Assembly (NCBI GenBank): GCA_004194705.1
Contig: SADC01001375.1
Span: 124,001-188,000 of the forward strand
Source: Ditylenchus dipsaci
Taxonomy: Eukaryota; Nematoda; Chromadorea; Rhabditida; Anguinidae
DNA length: 64,000 nucleotides
Reading direction: 5' to 3'
Position 1 is the stretch's first letter; every line of letters begins with the position of its first letter. Of the stretch, positions 27,801-42,800 are shown in pieces. The notes under the pieces are model-generated. The model had not been told where the DNA came from, did not search any database, and saw nothing but the letters and a program-made list of their open reading frames with translations. Position numbers and translations under genes: made by a program.

Positions 27801-30800
27801 GCCAAAAAAGAGAAAACTTTGTATTTCAAAGCCTTCTTAGCCTAACCATCGCTTGGCTTTTTTGCGATGGATAAGAGGCCAGTCAGGTCAATTACCCCGA
27901 CAAGTTTTTTTATTTGCAAGGTGCCATCGATGCGGTCATCCAGAAGCGCCAAGATGGCTTTAAGGTCATTTTTATGCTAGTCTACTACAGTTGACTCTCC
28001 CGGCAATGTACACCCCAAAATTCGTTCCCGCCCAGGTTCCGACACTTTTTTTACCTCAAATTTTGAGATTTTTTAGCCTAATTTGCCAATTTAGTCGGAA
28101 TTTCTGATTAGACTGATGGATCAGGCTAAAAAAAGCCTCAAAAATTGAGGTAAAAAAGTGTCGGGCCTAGGCGGGAACGAACTATTAGGGTGTACATTGC
28201 CGGGCGAGTTGAGGTAGAGGGCCGTTTCGCATTCGAGACATTTGCATTTGACTAAATTCAAATTCGCATAATTAAAATTGTGGCGTTGTTTTTTTTTGGT
28301 GCACTTTTTGCAGTTCATTCTTGGGTAAGTTACCGGGGATCGACATTTTTCCGTTGGACATTTTTTGGCTGTACTTTTTTTTTCTGGTCGAGAAAAATTA
28401 TTCTGTTAGTACGGTTTTGTAGCTAATATTCAGGGCTTCAAAATGAGCTATTAACAATCAATGTCTGATTGCAAAATTTTGGATAAAAATGTCTAATCTG
28501 ACACTAAAAAGGGAGTTGGACATTTTTCCGTCGAAATTGGAGACTCAGTGTCAAACTGGGCATTTTTATCCAAAATTTTGCAATTGAACGTTGAGTTTTG
28601 ATAGCTCAGTTTGAAGCCCTGAACCTGAGCTACGAAACGGTACTAACAGAATTCGTTTTTTCAATCACGAAAAAAAATTACAGCCAATAAATGACGACGG
28701 AAAAATTTCGACGGAAAAATGTCCAACGGAAAAATGTCCTAAACCCTAAGTTGCCACTTATTTTGTAGCCAGTGAGATAAGCTACAAATGAGTGTTAACT
28801 TACCCAAGAGTTGGTTGCAAAAAGCAGGCCAAAAAACACCGCCACAATTTTGAATTTAGTCAAATGCGAATGTTTCGAATTCGAAACGGCCCTCTCCCAG
28901 AGTCGACTGTATTGATCTTTGAACCTTTCGTATCATTTACAAAGTTTTTTTGATTGACAGACTAATTAAAAAGAAGTTCAATGTGCCCACTTTTTCTGTT
29001 ACCAAATTACTTTCTTCGTCCGGAGATTGACCAGCACATTTTTTTCGCTGTCAAATGGGCTTCAAACCGCTAGCTCTGCCTTGCGAAACTGTGCAAAATA
29101 TTATCGCGCATTTTTCACTGATTAATTGCAGAGATCTGGTTTTGGCTTCAAAGATATTGTCGTCTTATACTCTGATTCGTCTAAAAAACTATGAGAAAGT
29201 GGGCTTTTCTATTGCAACCTTTTTTACACTAAATTTTCAGCTAGAAATGAAAAAATCAAGAAAGCAACTATGATGGCCAAGCAACAGCGGGTAGTTGAGC
29301 AGGAACAGCGGGTGCTTGAACAGGAACAGCGGGTGCTTGAGAAGCTTCTGGCTCGTGATGAGAATAAGTTTTAGTTAATTTGGGTTTTAGGAATAGTTAA
29401 TTTTGACCCTAGTATAGAATACCCCCATCTTAAAAAAATTTCCTTTTAAAACTTAAGTAAAGAGTACCCAAATACATGTCCCAGACCCCAGAAAAAGTAC
29501 GTGAGACCATTATTAGTCACAAATTCCGTACGCTGGCCTACGCCTAAGTTTAAAGGCTAAGCCTAAACTTGCTGTTCCAAAGGGTAGTTACAGCGATTTT
29601 GGGAAGGTCAGATTTTAGGGGGGGGGGTATTCTATACTAGCGCCTTAATTTTCAATTAACATACAGACACCTTTTTTTGTCTTTGTTGTGGTTGCGATTT
29701 GTCGCTTGAATAAAGGAAGAGTGTATTATGTGATGCCTTGGTCATTTTTTCCAGTACATGTTGAAGTTTTTTTGATCAGTGATATTTTAGCGGTCTTAGT
29801 TCTTATTTAAAATTGTGTATTATTCTAATCGAAACGGCGGATTAGGTTTGCAGATAAGTTTCTGGACTGGTATTAAAATAATTGTGGATTTGAAGTCCTA
29901 ATCAAAAGTTTTTTACAGCTATATTTTCGTCATTACCTTAGCTACAATATTTTGACACGCGATAAAAAAATTAATCTCGTATGTCAGCCATGAGTGCCAT
30001 GAGGATAAGCTATTTTCTAGTCAGTCCGGAAACCTATCCGCCAACCTAATAACTATCAAAGTCAACATTAACTTACTATTCTATTCTGAAAAGAAATAAC
30101 GTTGTTTTTTCGGTTTATGCTTCGGTGCTTATTTTTCCACTTGCATTGTTTGCTGCACTGACCGTCGTGAACATTTATTTTTCAAGCGTCAAATTTTCGA
30201 TCATGTCAATTTTTGGCGCTACGAAAAAATTCGGTTATTAACTTACAGCAAAAATTTTGAAAATTTTTCAATCCATAAGCTTATGTGTTTGAATTTTTTA
30301 TGCGGTTCAAAGTACATTCCGTTCTGTTGAAGCAATGAACAACAACATACCTTGTACTTCCAGTTGGATCAGCCTGCTAGTCTCACCAGCTGCATTCCTG
30401 GCCAAACACTTGTATTCGCCTGCATCACTGCTTTTTACCTGTTTGATCCTCAATATGCCTGAAGGGTCCACAACTGTAGAGTCAGAGGATAGAAATTGCA
30501 AGTTGTCCTTCTCCCAGGTCACAATTGGCTCAGGCGATCCAATGGACTTGCAGAGAATGTCTAGGGAGGAGCCGACTACAGCTTTCATGACTGTTTGTGA
30601 TGCATCAGAGATGATGGTGGGTGGTGACTGGATATTCAAAGAGTAGGTGATGGAGTCATCTCCAGCCAAATTGGACACATGACACTCATACAGACCAGCA
30701 TGGTTGGCTTGCACACGGCTGATTACTAGGGATCCGTTCTCTTGCAGCTCCATGGCCTAAAATTGGATAAATAATTTGTTGGAAAAAGAAGTTTTCCAGA

Positions 30801-33800
30801 GCAAAAAGTCACATCACTGTCAGCATCAGCTACTTTTGGGAAGATTCGCTGGCCTCATAGCTCCAAACCCTTTCTGGAGGAGGAAAAGCGACGGCGGGAC
30901 ATGGCAGTACTACTCGCTCACTGTCATTGGCTGTCAAACTTTTGGTCTAAATTGGAATTCAGTTAATTTTTTATAGTTTTTTTTTTGGTTTTCAATTTAT
31001 TTTTTTAAGGCTGTGACAGGAATTGCTCAACTGAATTTCTGAATTGCCCCCACTAAATTTTTAGAAATGATTAGTTCTCGGTATTTTTGGTCATTATTTT
31101 TGTTTTTTCCGGATCCACAGTACTCTTCCAGTTTCTAATAAATTTTCAAGTGACCTACGTAATTAATCAAAAGTTGCGAATACGAGGGTGTTTAAAAAAA
31201 GGATGTAACTACCGTATTTTCTCTAATAATGACCCCGGGTCATTATTTTTCAACCCCCCTCCGAGGGGGGTCATTATTAGAGAGAGGGTCATTATTAGAG
31301 AGGGGGTCATTATTTTTCAACCCTATGGCGCCGAAGGCGCCGCTAAATTTTTTCTTATTTTTTTTCTGAAAACTATGAAACCTTCGTTGCATTTTCGTTA
31401 ATTTTGTAAAAAAATCGTTGTTCAGTGGCTTTACATTACACATTTGATTGTCACCTGTTGAATATTCAACGGTTCTCGCTCATTTGTTCAATAACTGTAT
31501 TGTTTGCCGCTTGTTTCTCGCCTACTCATGTCTTACAATTACTTATCTGCTGTTAATTTTAAAATGGGCTGTCAGGAAAATTTGCGCTCAAAAGCTTCGT
31601 CGTTCTTGGAAGATCCGGCTAATTTGGCTCTGCTCAAGCGTGTGCCGAACATCTTCGACTCAGATCAATTAGCTCAGAGGGATGCGGTCATGGAGATGAA
31701 TGAGAATTGGTTGCGCGAGGAAGTGCTAGAGGAAGAGGCGGAGAGATATCGAGAGGCTGCCGAGGAGGAGGTTGGGTTTTTTACAGATGATTTGTGTGAT
31801 TGATTACTTAATCTAATCTTTCCAGGTCGAAGAGCTACAGCTGCACGAAGATGAAGGGGCTCGAGTCAACCGCAAGCGACAACGGCATAACGAGGCGTCA
31901 ACTAAGCTGGAGGCAATCGACTGGGCTAAGAAAAATTCGATCCATTCGGCGGCAACAAAGTTCAACGTAGACCGGAAGGTTGTCAAGCGATGGAGGGGCA
32001 AAGAGGCGGAGATTAGGCAACAAATGTAATATTGTGATTGTTCTCAGGAATTTTCAAGTTGTTATCACTGATATCTTAAGAACACGGCTGGAGGATCAAA
32101 ACGAAAGCGACTTGAACGGGGCGGTCGACCTTTTCTGGAGCCAGAACTTGATTTGGAACTAGCCAATTTCGTGAAGGAGATGCGCGAGAACAAACGTCCC
32201 ATCTCGAGAAGGATCATCACCAGCATGGCACAGGAATTCTTTCGCGGAACCGACATCAAGGTTTGTGCCTCTTTAGCTTTAGCCTTTCGGTTGGATGTAA
32301 AAGATTTTTTGATTAGGCTTCTATTGGATGGCTCAATAGTTTTCTCCTTGCAGAAGCCGCCGGAAAACTATGCCGAGGTCGTTGCTAAGTTCATTGTGCA
32401 TGTGGAGCAGAGGCGCAATGCAATAAGGTTCAATTCAATTCTTGCTATGGATGAGACTGCGGTGTGGTTTGACTGCCCAGAGAACAGATGCATTGAAACA
32501 AGGGGCGCAAAGGATGTAAGTATTGTGTATCTGACTCTTTAGACAATCGTACTTGAACCTGTTTTTATTCGAAACGACGAAGAAGAGGCCGGAATTTTAT
32601 GATGAAGAGATGGATCTAGAAAATGTTTTTGATGATGAGGCGTTGTTGTTTGATGTCTGATATATGCTCCTTGGATGTAATTAAAGTTCGTTTGCTTTTA
32701 TTGACATTTTGATTTTTGACTGGAAGTATGGGGGGGGGGTCATTATTAGAGAGGGGTCATTATTTTTCAACCCCCCTCCGAGGGGGTCATTATTAGAGAG
32801 GGGGTCATTATTAGAGAGGGGGCATTATTAGAGAAAATACGGTAATTTCACCCGTCAAATTATTGGGCGTGAATGCATATAGAGCCATTTTCTCTATACA
32901 AAGACCTTTTTAAACAAGTTTTTGAAATCTGGTAAAGCCAGTTGATTGCTCGTTAGAAAGCTGAGATTTAGCGCTACATTTCGGTATGAAAATTTGATAA
33001 AAATGATTTTTTTTTGTAAGAAAAAAAAGGATATGAAACGATAAATTAGTAATTTGACGGGATAAAACAACTCGAGCCAATAAAAAATTTATAGCACCGT
33101 CCACTATAGATTGTTCGAAACTTTAGTCCCTGTCCGAGACGCATTCAAAAAAATATTTTTAGGAGAAGAGATAGTTGGATTTGGTTTAAGCTGCGTCTAA
33201 TTTATTGAAGGGAGGGTACATCTCTTGTCCGTATCTGGTCCCGAATGGAAATCGTTTTTTTTTCAAATTCAAACACATTTAAAGGTTGCTGGTTCAAATC
33301 CCCTTTGGTCGCACACTCTATTTTTTAACATTTTATTTCCGAGTTTGATATCGAAATTATTCCAAGGCTCTTGGGAGCACAACAAATACTTAAGCGCAGA
33401 GATGCACGACTACTTGAGCTAAGTTAGAGCCCAAACCTAGGTAAGAATTATTTATTTTAAAGGTGATATGCATGAAATCGTCAAATTAAGGCTATTAATG
33501 ATTAAAAAATCAATCTTAGAAATGACTTCATTCAGTAAATTGACAATTTTGAGCCTTAAAACCAGGGCTCTCAAGTAGGAGGATCTTGAAATCAGCCAAA
33601 AGATTTCAAAAGTCAGCATTTGGGTCAAAATCATCCAAAAAGTTTCGAAAATCAGCCAAAAGTCAGCCATACATAAATTGTTAAAAAATTGCTTTATTCG
33701 GGATAAACCAACAACAAAACAACGCTATATACTTCATTTCTCCCAACCGCGAACATCATTTGACAATTTTCTATCAGCGATAAGACATTTGTAACTGGTG

Positions 33801-36800
33801 AGCAAAAGTCCTTGGCGGACTTTTGAGCTCATTTTTAAAAATACAAACACTGCAAGTCGAAAATTCCAATTATACAGAAATGCAGCCTCGCAACTGTTGT
33901 TTTAAATGGCATGTTGAATTTAGCTTCATTATTTCGAAAAAGTCACCAGTCAGTTCCAAACACTTGTGCGGTTATTTTAGGAAGTTGACAAGCATTTTCA
34001 TCACTTTCAGCGTTCGAATTTTATATTGAATTCGAAGCGTCACAAAAACATTTGACATCATGTCGTAGCGCAGCTCAAGAGCTACGAAACACATGTTCCT
34101 GAATGATTTTTTCAAATCAGGGTGTTAAGATATGGCTTTTTAAAAAAAACAATCGCTTCAAAAAGTGGCCGAAAATCCGTGAAAATCGGAAAAAATTGGA
34201 TTTTGGCCATTTTTGAACCAATTGATTTTTTCCAAAAGGCCAAATCTTAACACCGAATTTAAAAAATTACTCAGTTACATTGGTTTTGTAGCTCTTGAGC
34301 TGCGCTGCATCATGATGATAAGATGTTTTCGTGTCGCTTAAGATTCAATTAAACATTTGATCACTCAAAACAATGAAAACGCTTGTGAACTTTCAAAAAT
34401 AACCTCACAAGTGTTTGGAGCTGAATTTTGACTTATACAGAAAAATGAAGCTAAGTTCAATATGCCATTTGAAAGAGGAGATTCAAGGCTACATTCCTGT
34501 ATAATTGGAATTTTTGACTTGCAATATATATAAAGTCCGCCAAAACCCTTTATCCAGCAGTTTCATTTCCCGCGGGTCAATCCTTGAAGTCAGGGCACAA
34601 ATGAAATAAATATGTAGCTTAAACTTTTCAATAGAAACGTTTCGTTTTATCAATTCTTTCTAGAAATGGTCAAAATCAGCCAAAATCAGCATAAAAAAAT
34701 TCTTCAGCATCGAGGGCCTTAAATCAGCCAATGGCGGAAAATCAGCCAACTTGGGAGCCCTGCTTAAAACACATGCAGTTTAACTCAATCATCAAAAAAT
34801 ATGAAAAAAAAATAAAGTGTGCGGCAGAGAAATTGAAACCAGCAACCTACAAATGTGTTCGAACTTGAATTAAAACGATTTCCATGCGGGACCAGAATGT
34901 ACCCCATTAAACGTGTTCATGGTGAAAGGATTACCAGTCCAATCGGACTGGTAATCTGCTGGACTGGTTTGACGAAATCGTCTCGTGGTTATCTTTAGCT
35001 TTATTTTATATAGATTTCTGGGTTTTATCACAACAGGATATTTACCTATGGCTGTAAGTACTTTCCCCATCAAATTATTCTTTTACCCCGTCAAATTGTA
35101 AAATATTTTTCTCTTGGGTATTTTTAACTTTTTTTTCTCGAATTTTTTAAAGTTTCAACATCAAAATGTAGCTCTGGATCTCGGCTTTCTAATAAACTAT
35201 TGACTAAATTTCTGAGATTTTAAAGAGTTGGAGAAAAAAGTCTTTGTATGGACCAATTTTTTTTTGAAAAATTTGCTCCATACAAAATTTTTTTCTCCAA
35301 CTTTTTAAAATCTCAGAAATTAAGTCGATAGCTTGTTAGAAAGCCGAGATCCAGGGCTACATTTTGATGTAAAAACTTTGAAAAAATAGAAACTTTTGGA
35401 GATAAAAACAGATTTTACGATTTGACGTGGCAAAAGAATAATTTGACGGAGTAAAACAATTTGAGCCATTTACGTATTCACACCAAGTATTATGATTTTT
35501 CGGTTAGTGTATGGTTGCTGTATGACCGAACTTAATTTCTAGTGATATTTTCCAACCAAGCGGGTCTCCTCTTAGTTTTTTTGGTGTCAGTTTCTTAAAG
35601 CACAGTGTGGAATTTTTTTCACTGATCGAAACCACCCAAATCTTAGATACCGTATTCTCTCTAATAGAATCATACTCCTAAACATTTTAACCACAGAGAA
35701 GGCTGCAGAAAAAATGGTTCAAAATTGCGGTTTTATTAAGGTCAAAGTGCGTTTTCTTGTTTTTTCTATGGGGTTATTGATTAGTTTTGCTGTAAACAGT
35801 GTTGTAAGTGACAACGGTGCGGCACCGGCAGCTCATGGGACCGCACGGGTGCCGTGAGCTGATGCCGATGCCAAAAATTTTGGAGTCAGTGCCGTGAGCT
35901 GGTGCCGGATTTTTTGAGGTCGGTGCCGTGAATCGGTGCCGGTGCCGAAATTCTAAAAAATAGAAATCACATTGGTGCGGCACTGATGCCAAGCCGCTCA
36001 CGGCTCCGCATCGGTGCCGTCAGCTGGTGCCGGTTCCGAAAATTTTTCGGTCGATGCCGTGAGATAGTGCCGATGCCGAAAATTTTGAAGTCAGTGCCGT
36101 GGACCGGTGCAGGAATTTTCAGGGTTGGTGCATGAGCTGGTGCCGATGCTGCAATTCTAAGATTTACAACACTGGTTGTAAATGAAGAACTTTTGCGTAA
36201 ATGCAATGCTTGAATATCTTGAGAGGGTTAACCAATAGAACCACACTCTTTAATAGAACCACACCCCCGGGTGGTTGAAAAATAGAACCACATGTGGCTC
36301 TATTAAAGAAAATGCGGTATCTTATTTTGCTCATAGCGTTATTTAACAGTGGACGAACAGGCGCCATCTGGCGCCTTAAACATAATTTGAAACAATAAAG
36401 AAACTACAACCTGGGTTCCTCTATCTGTAAACCCTTTATATGAGGAACACCATCATCGGGTACCACCACCTGGACAAATCCATAAAAATAATCACCAGGA
36501 TACTCCCATCTCGATATTCCTACCTGAGTGCACCTCCATCCAAGAAACATCATGTGGTTACCTCCATCTGGATAACAATACCTAGGTATCACCACCTGTT
36601 TACCTTTATCTGGGCACCTCTATTTAGATATCACCACTTCCTATCTAGCTCTATCAAAATACTATATATAGATATATAAGATTCATGGGTCGTATTCAGG
36701 AAGGTTAGTAGAGTTTTGGATCAAGAGTTACTCGTGATCTACTCGACGTGTTTCAGACGGGTCGTGAGTTACTTTTGATCTACTCAACTCGTTTCAGACA

Positions 36801-39800
36801 CACCAGTAGAGTTTTGGATCAAAAGTTACTCGCGATCCTACTTGAGCAGTGAGTAATCTTTGATCTGAGTAGAATTGAGTTCTACTCGCCTAACTTGACT
36901 TCTACTCGCCTAACTCGGCTTTCAACCTCCGAGTTTTACGAGTAAACTCAATTTTTAAAAATTTCTTAAGTTCGGGTGGTTTTGACCTCAGGAGAAATTT
37001 TTCACGTACTGGCGCCCAAACAAGCCAAGACGGTTTCCGAAATGTTCTAGATATTTAAGGCGAGATCAGGACTATTGGAGGGAGATAAAGACAATCGAGG
37101 GTAGATCAGGGCCATTGAGGATGGATCGGGACCGTTGGGGTGGATCAGGACCACTGAGGTCGGATCGAGACCATTGAGGTTGGATGAAGATTTCAAAAAA
37201 CGGACAATGTCGCCCGACAAAAAAACAATATCACCCGACAAATTCCAAAAAAAAATAAATAAAATGTCGCGCGACAAATTCTATTAAAAATGGACATTGT
37301 CGCGCGACATTTTCATATTATTGTCCGTTATTTGAGACATTGTCGTGCGACGAATTCTTTTCGAAAAGAACAATGTCCCGGCGGCAAATTTTGTATGTTT
37401 TTAAATTTCAAAATTAATTGTACTCTGTATTTTTTGGTATTTTGTATTTTTTGACAACCATGAATACAACCCGCAAAGATCGCAAAGTTGCAGAAAACGT
37501 TATTTTAAAATGCGTATCTGAATAGGCGCATTCTTTTTTTTGTTAAAACACGAATCTTCAATAAAACGATCACTTTTCATAGCTGATATTGGCAAACAGT
37601 CTTCTGTCCACCCTAAATCAGTTCTCCAATTATTTTGTTGCACTTTCACATGTTTATCTCTAGCGTACTTTGTCGACAACTTATTTAAGGTTTGACTACA
37701 TGGCCTCCAAGAATCTTGGTCCCGCTGATAAAACGAAGGGAAAGAAGAAGCGCAAAATCCCGAATGGACTGTCGAGGCTAATGTAAGTTCTTTCCATAAT
37801 CTTTGATGGCATGGATGCTTGCATGCAAATCCTATTAATTTATGAAAGATTGACGTGTGCTATCTCATCAGCTTGCTTGCGATTTCCTGGCCAAGACTTT
37901 ACTTTTCGTCCATTGTTTTAAAAGCAATGCTACCTATAGAAATTTTTCATGAGATTCTCCAAAATATGGATAAGCAGAACCGCCGAAAATTACTTTTTAT
38001 GTCTAGTGTAATTTGCATGCATGTTATCAGACGTTCTTTAAAACTGGTTTGGAGTGTTATAATGCGTCTTACTTCTCCGTTTACTAGATAATAAATTATT
38101 CTGTTTAGGCTGGTAATGGAGTTCTGCAAATTCGTCCCGTAGGAGGTCCGTCTTTCCGTTGGTTGGTGCCGTCTCGTTTGCTGCCTTCTCTTCAAGACAA
38201 GTCTTCTTTGAAATTGGTCACGATCGGTAGACAAATCTGCCTACCAATAGTCAACATGGCAGATGGTTAGCGATTTCTTTTCGAATTCCAAAATTGACGT
38301 TTTTACAGGATCGCAGCAAACCTTATCTGCAAATGTGCTTTTGGACAATGAAACCTTCGGAGCCGGTAAATTCGATCGTAACGAGGAACACATGCAGTTT
38401 TTGGGCAGCCTGCGGAGAAATACTTCATCTTCAGTGGATACAAAGTGCTTTTGTCTGATTTGACCAATATTGAGGAAACTCGTTGAATTGTTGTATATCC
38501 GGCCTGCGTAGTACTGTTGCAGTTATTGAGAATAAATTTGTTTCGGGAATGTTATTTCTTTGTGTCCTCATGGAAGAGGAGCTGTTTAAAAAGCGCTAAA
38601 GTCGAGATCACCAGCTTTTTTCCGTTTACTCTTTGTGAACAATGTGTACTTAAATGTACTGTAATACCCATTCAGTGACTAGGGTCTGGTTGCAGATATT
38701 TTTTGACGAAAATTTTCAACCAAAATTTGACTTTTTGCCTTGGAAGACTAAGCCAAACCACCAGATGAGGGTACCTGGATACTTCAAAAAGATGAAATTT
38801 TAACATAGTTTTGTTGACTGGGGCCTACCGCATAAATAAACTCTGTATGCATACATTTTTATGCATCCAGAGTCACTTTCGAGTGATTTGTGTCTAAGGT
38901 ATGTGGGTGTGCGGATCTCAACCCCAAGCAACCAAGCCCCTGCGCCCCCGAAGGGGGCGCAGGGGCTTGGTTGCTTGACCAGCTACTTCAATAGAACCAG
39001 CTACTTTAAAATATGCGCCGTTTCCGGCGCGTTAACCTGTACCCGTGTCTAATGAGAGGGATCGACGTATAGAGTGCTAGCTCCTCGTCCATAGCCCTTC
39101 ATATGGTGTTTCTTTCACCGGATACTATCCTCAAGAGGAATATTCCAGTAGAGAGAAAGCTTTCACGAGCTTCGGCTGCACCCCACTGGTCGCGTGCGCC
39201 CCACGTGTGAGAACTTGGATCAACTAACTCGCTTTCGTCAAAGGACGTGCCCAGTCGAGCTTCGTTGGCCTCACTACCGTGATTGACCGCAAACTTGATT
39301 TTTACAAGCTCATGCGTGCCTTGATCAGCCTAGACGTTTCTACCGCCGCTCCTTCATGCATCATCTCTAGGATGGCATCTGTGTAGGGAGTTGCAGGTCT
39401 ACTAGGGTTTTGTATGACTTGTACTTATCTCTCCGCCTGTACCGATTATGATCGAGTGGACTGTTGCTGTGAATCCGCTATACAGGCTTTCCAACTCACT
39501 CCGTAAACTTCTACTCGGAGGGTAGGGGAGTTGAGTGTAGTCGTCCTGTGGAATCATCGAGTCAACGTAATACTTGGAATACTTTAGATCCCATTGTTTG
39601 TCGAGACGGGAATACCATGTTACTGCTAATTCAATAATTTTTATTCGCTTGTTCACATTGTCAAATACTGTAATGTCTGGTCTGTTGTGTGGCAGCACAT
39701 TTCTGGCTATGAGTTCCACATCGTACAGTAGCCGGACTCCCTCGGATTCTAATATCGGAGTAATCTCATGACTGTAGTGTGTCACTGGAAGTTATACTGT

Positions 39801-42800
39801 TTGCATAAGGCGTTCCACACAGGGTTTACCGTTGAGTCATGTCTTGGTCGCATCAACGGGCCACGGTAGAAGGTACATTGTGAAACAATGTGCTCCGTGG
39901 TCTCATTGTAGCTTTTGCATGCTCTACAATTTGCTGCATGTCCCACGTTGGTCCGGTCTAATGTTCTTGTCATTAGAAGTTTTTCCTGACTCGTGATAAT
40001 GTTGCGCCAGTTCTTACTCGAGACCGCTCCTTTGACCATCCACCTAGATATAACTCTATGTTTTTCTCCAAACATTGGATGATCGCGCTCGATGTAGGAT
40101 GGCTTAACCATGCATTCCTGTAGTTGGCCTGTCTCTTTTGTCCTATCGACTTGCAGATGTGTTGCGCTGCTTCACGGGAACTGTGTGGTCCTTCCCATCC
40201 ACGCATATCACACCAGTTGTAGGATTAGTTCGGACAAGCTCAAACACCTCATATTTCTCAAGGATACTGTTAACATCTCTTTGGATATTGCGCCTATTAC
40301 GGCTGGTAAAGGTTTGCAGTAGTGTGCGAGTTGGGTATAGTGTAGCTTCCAACATTATGTAGCACAGCAAGTAGACTAAGGAGTTTTCTATGGCATCTCG
40401 GATAGATTTCATCCCGTATCCCATCTCTTTGGATGATAGGAATACTCTGTCTTTGCTCGTGTTCAACTGCTTGGCATCGTTTTCGATCATTATGCCCCGG
40501 ACTTCGGTGTTCAGTGCTCCAGCACGCTTTAGGGTGTGAGCTAGCTGACCCTGTCCGAATATGAGCATTGAACCCATGTAGGAAGCCGTTGGTATGGCAA
40601 CGGTGTTCCACAGGTTCTCTCTCTGGCGAAACGTTATGTTCATTTCTTTACTCCAGATGATCGGTGTACGGTCAGTTAGCGACGCTTTTTTTAACCATCA
40701 GTTAGCGACGGTCAGTTAGCGACGGTTTTTTGAAAATTTCCATACTTTTGTACATAAAGGTGAATTTTATGTGGAATTTTTTTTTCTGAGGTTACCTAGT
40801 AGCTAAAGTTTAACGAGGAATCCGAATCACGAAACAGAATTTCAAAATTAGACTCGGTTGTTGAGATATGGCCTGAAATTGGATGCATATTATTTGAAAT
40901 CTTGACTTTCCAACTTAGGCCATATCTCAACAACCAAGTTTTATTTTGAAATTCTGTTTTGTGATTCGGATTTCTCGTTAAATTTTAGCTACTAGGTAAC
41001 CTCAGAAAAAAAAATTCACATAAAAATTCACCTTTATGTACAAAAGTATGAAAATTTTCAAAAAACCGTCGCTAACTGACCGTCGCTAACTGACCGGTCC
41101 CCCAGATGATCAATGCCTTTTCCCTAATACTCTTTGCAATATCTACACTACACTGTACGTTCTGTCTGATACCCAAGTATATGTAAGTGTCGCTCACACC
41201 TAGGGTCGGGATTTACGTCGGTCCGCCAATATTTGTTTCGCCCTGGTTCAAGTGTATTTGTGCGCACTTGCTTGGATTGAATTTCGGGGTAGAATACCCT
41301 TATATAAGGTGATTCACCTTGGTCCCCCAAGGCAAAAGTCAAATTTTGGTCAAAAAAAAATTTTTTCGAAAGCCATCTTCCGCCACCTAAAAACATGTTT
41401 TCTAAAACACTCGAAAAAGTGGTCAAGCGCCTTTTTCGAGGACTACATATACTGTGCTCCTGCCTTAGGATGCTCGAGTTGATGCAGAAAAAAGGTTTAG
41501 GAACCCAAAAACGTAAAAATTTTTTGATCTAAGTGGACGAGCACTTGGTTTAATGATCCAGCTACCAACATGGTCAGAAGCAGAGGCGCAGCCAGAAAAA
41601 CTGAGTACTACTATTTAGATGCTAAAACCATCATCTACCACCACCCAAGTAATATTATTAGGCACATATCCAGGGGGGGCTAACCGGGCTTTAGCTCACC
41701 GCCCTCCTGAAATTTTTTTTCTCATGCTAAAACACCATAAAAAACGAAAAAGGTGTAGGTAAAATGACCTTTTGGGGGCTTTGTGGGCAGAATATTTTTT
41801 CGAAAATATATATGTTGAGTTATGGCTTTTTTAAAAAACTAAAATGGCCAAATATCATTTTTCTTAATTTTTTCGAAATTCAGTCGTTTTTTATGGTTTC
41901 GTTGTTTTCATAAGACTATATCTCAACATTAAAATCACAAAAAAAAATTCTATAAAAACGATTTTGTAGCTCTTGATTTCCGCTACGACAAGATACGAGA
42001 AGCATTTCTAAACACTTTTTGAAAAAAAAATTAAATTTTGTCAAAAAAAATAGCCACCCGCTCCTTGGGGTAAATGGTCTTTTTCGGGTAGTTTAGGGTC
42101 ATTTTTGGGTGATTTACCACATTTTTCTTGCTGGAGCTGGGCAAAAAGACTATCTAAATGCATTTTTGATCAGAATCTTGCTCGGAATCATGTCTAAGGT
42201 AAGTCTGTGCGCGCATCTCTAACCCCTTCGGGGCGCAGGGGGCTTGGTTACTTGGGGTCGAGATGCGCACACACACATGGGACACGGACAATTCGCCTCC
42301 AGGACAATTCGCCTTCGGGCCGATTCGCCTCCCGGGACAATTCGCCTCCAATTACATTTTTATTTCCTGCTCAGTCTGTAAGTTCACTCCACGAACAATA
42401 AGCTTATTCTTAGTTTGCAGTTTTATTTTTGCGTTAAGGTAATGTTGTAGTTGTATTCGAATCATTTTTGAACTTTTCTGTCAATCCATCACCGGATCGC
42501 CCTGATTTTCTCATAATGTTGTCCACATGGTTCATTTAGATGGTCCAATTGAATCATGGAGGTCTCCAGCTAGTCAAAAAAATTTCAGCCACTAAAGTTA
42601 CTCAAATTTTAGATACGTTCATCAAAACAGCTAGTTATATAAAATATCTCAGATTTAGATGGTTTAGATAAACTGACAAACATTTGACCAAATGGACACT
42701 CATATGAACCAAGTGGATACCCACGTCGTGTGTTTGGTGTTGCATCTCTTTTTTAAATTGAATTCTATACCACGTATTCACCGGAAACCTGTATAAAATA

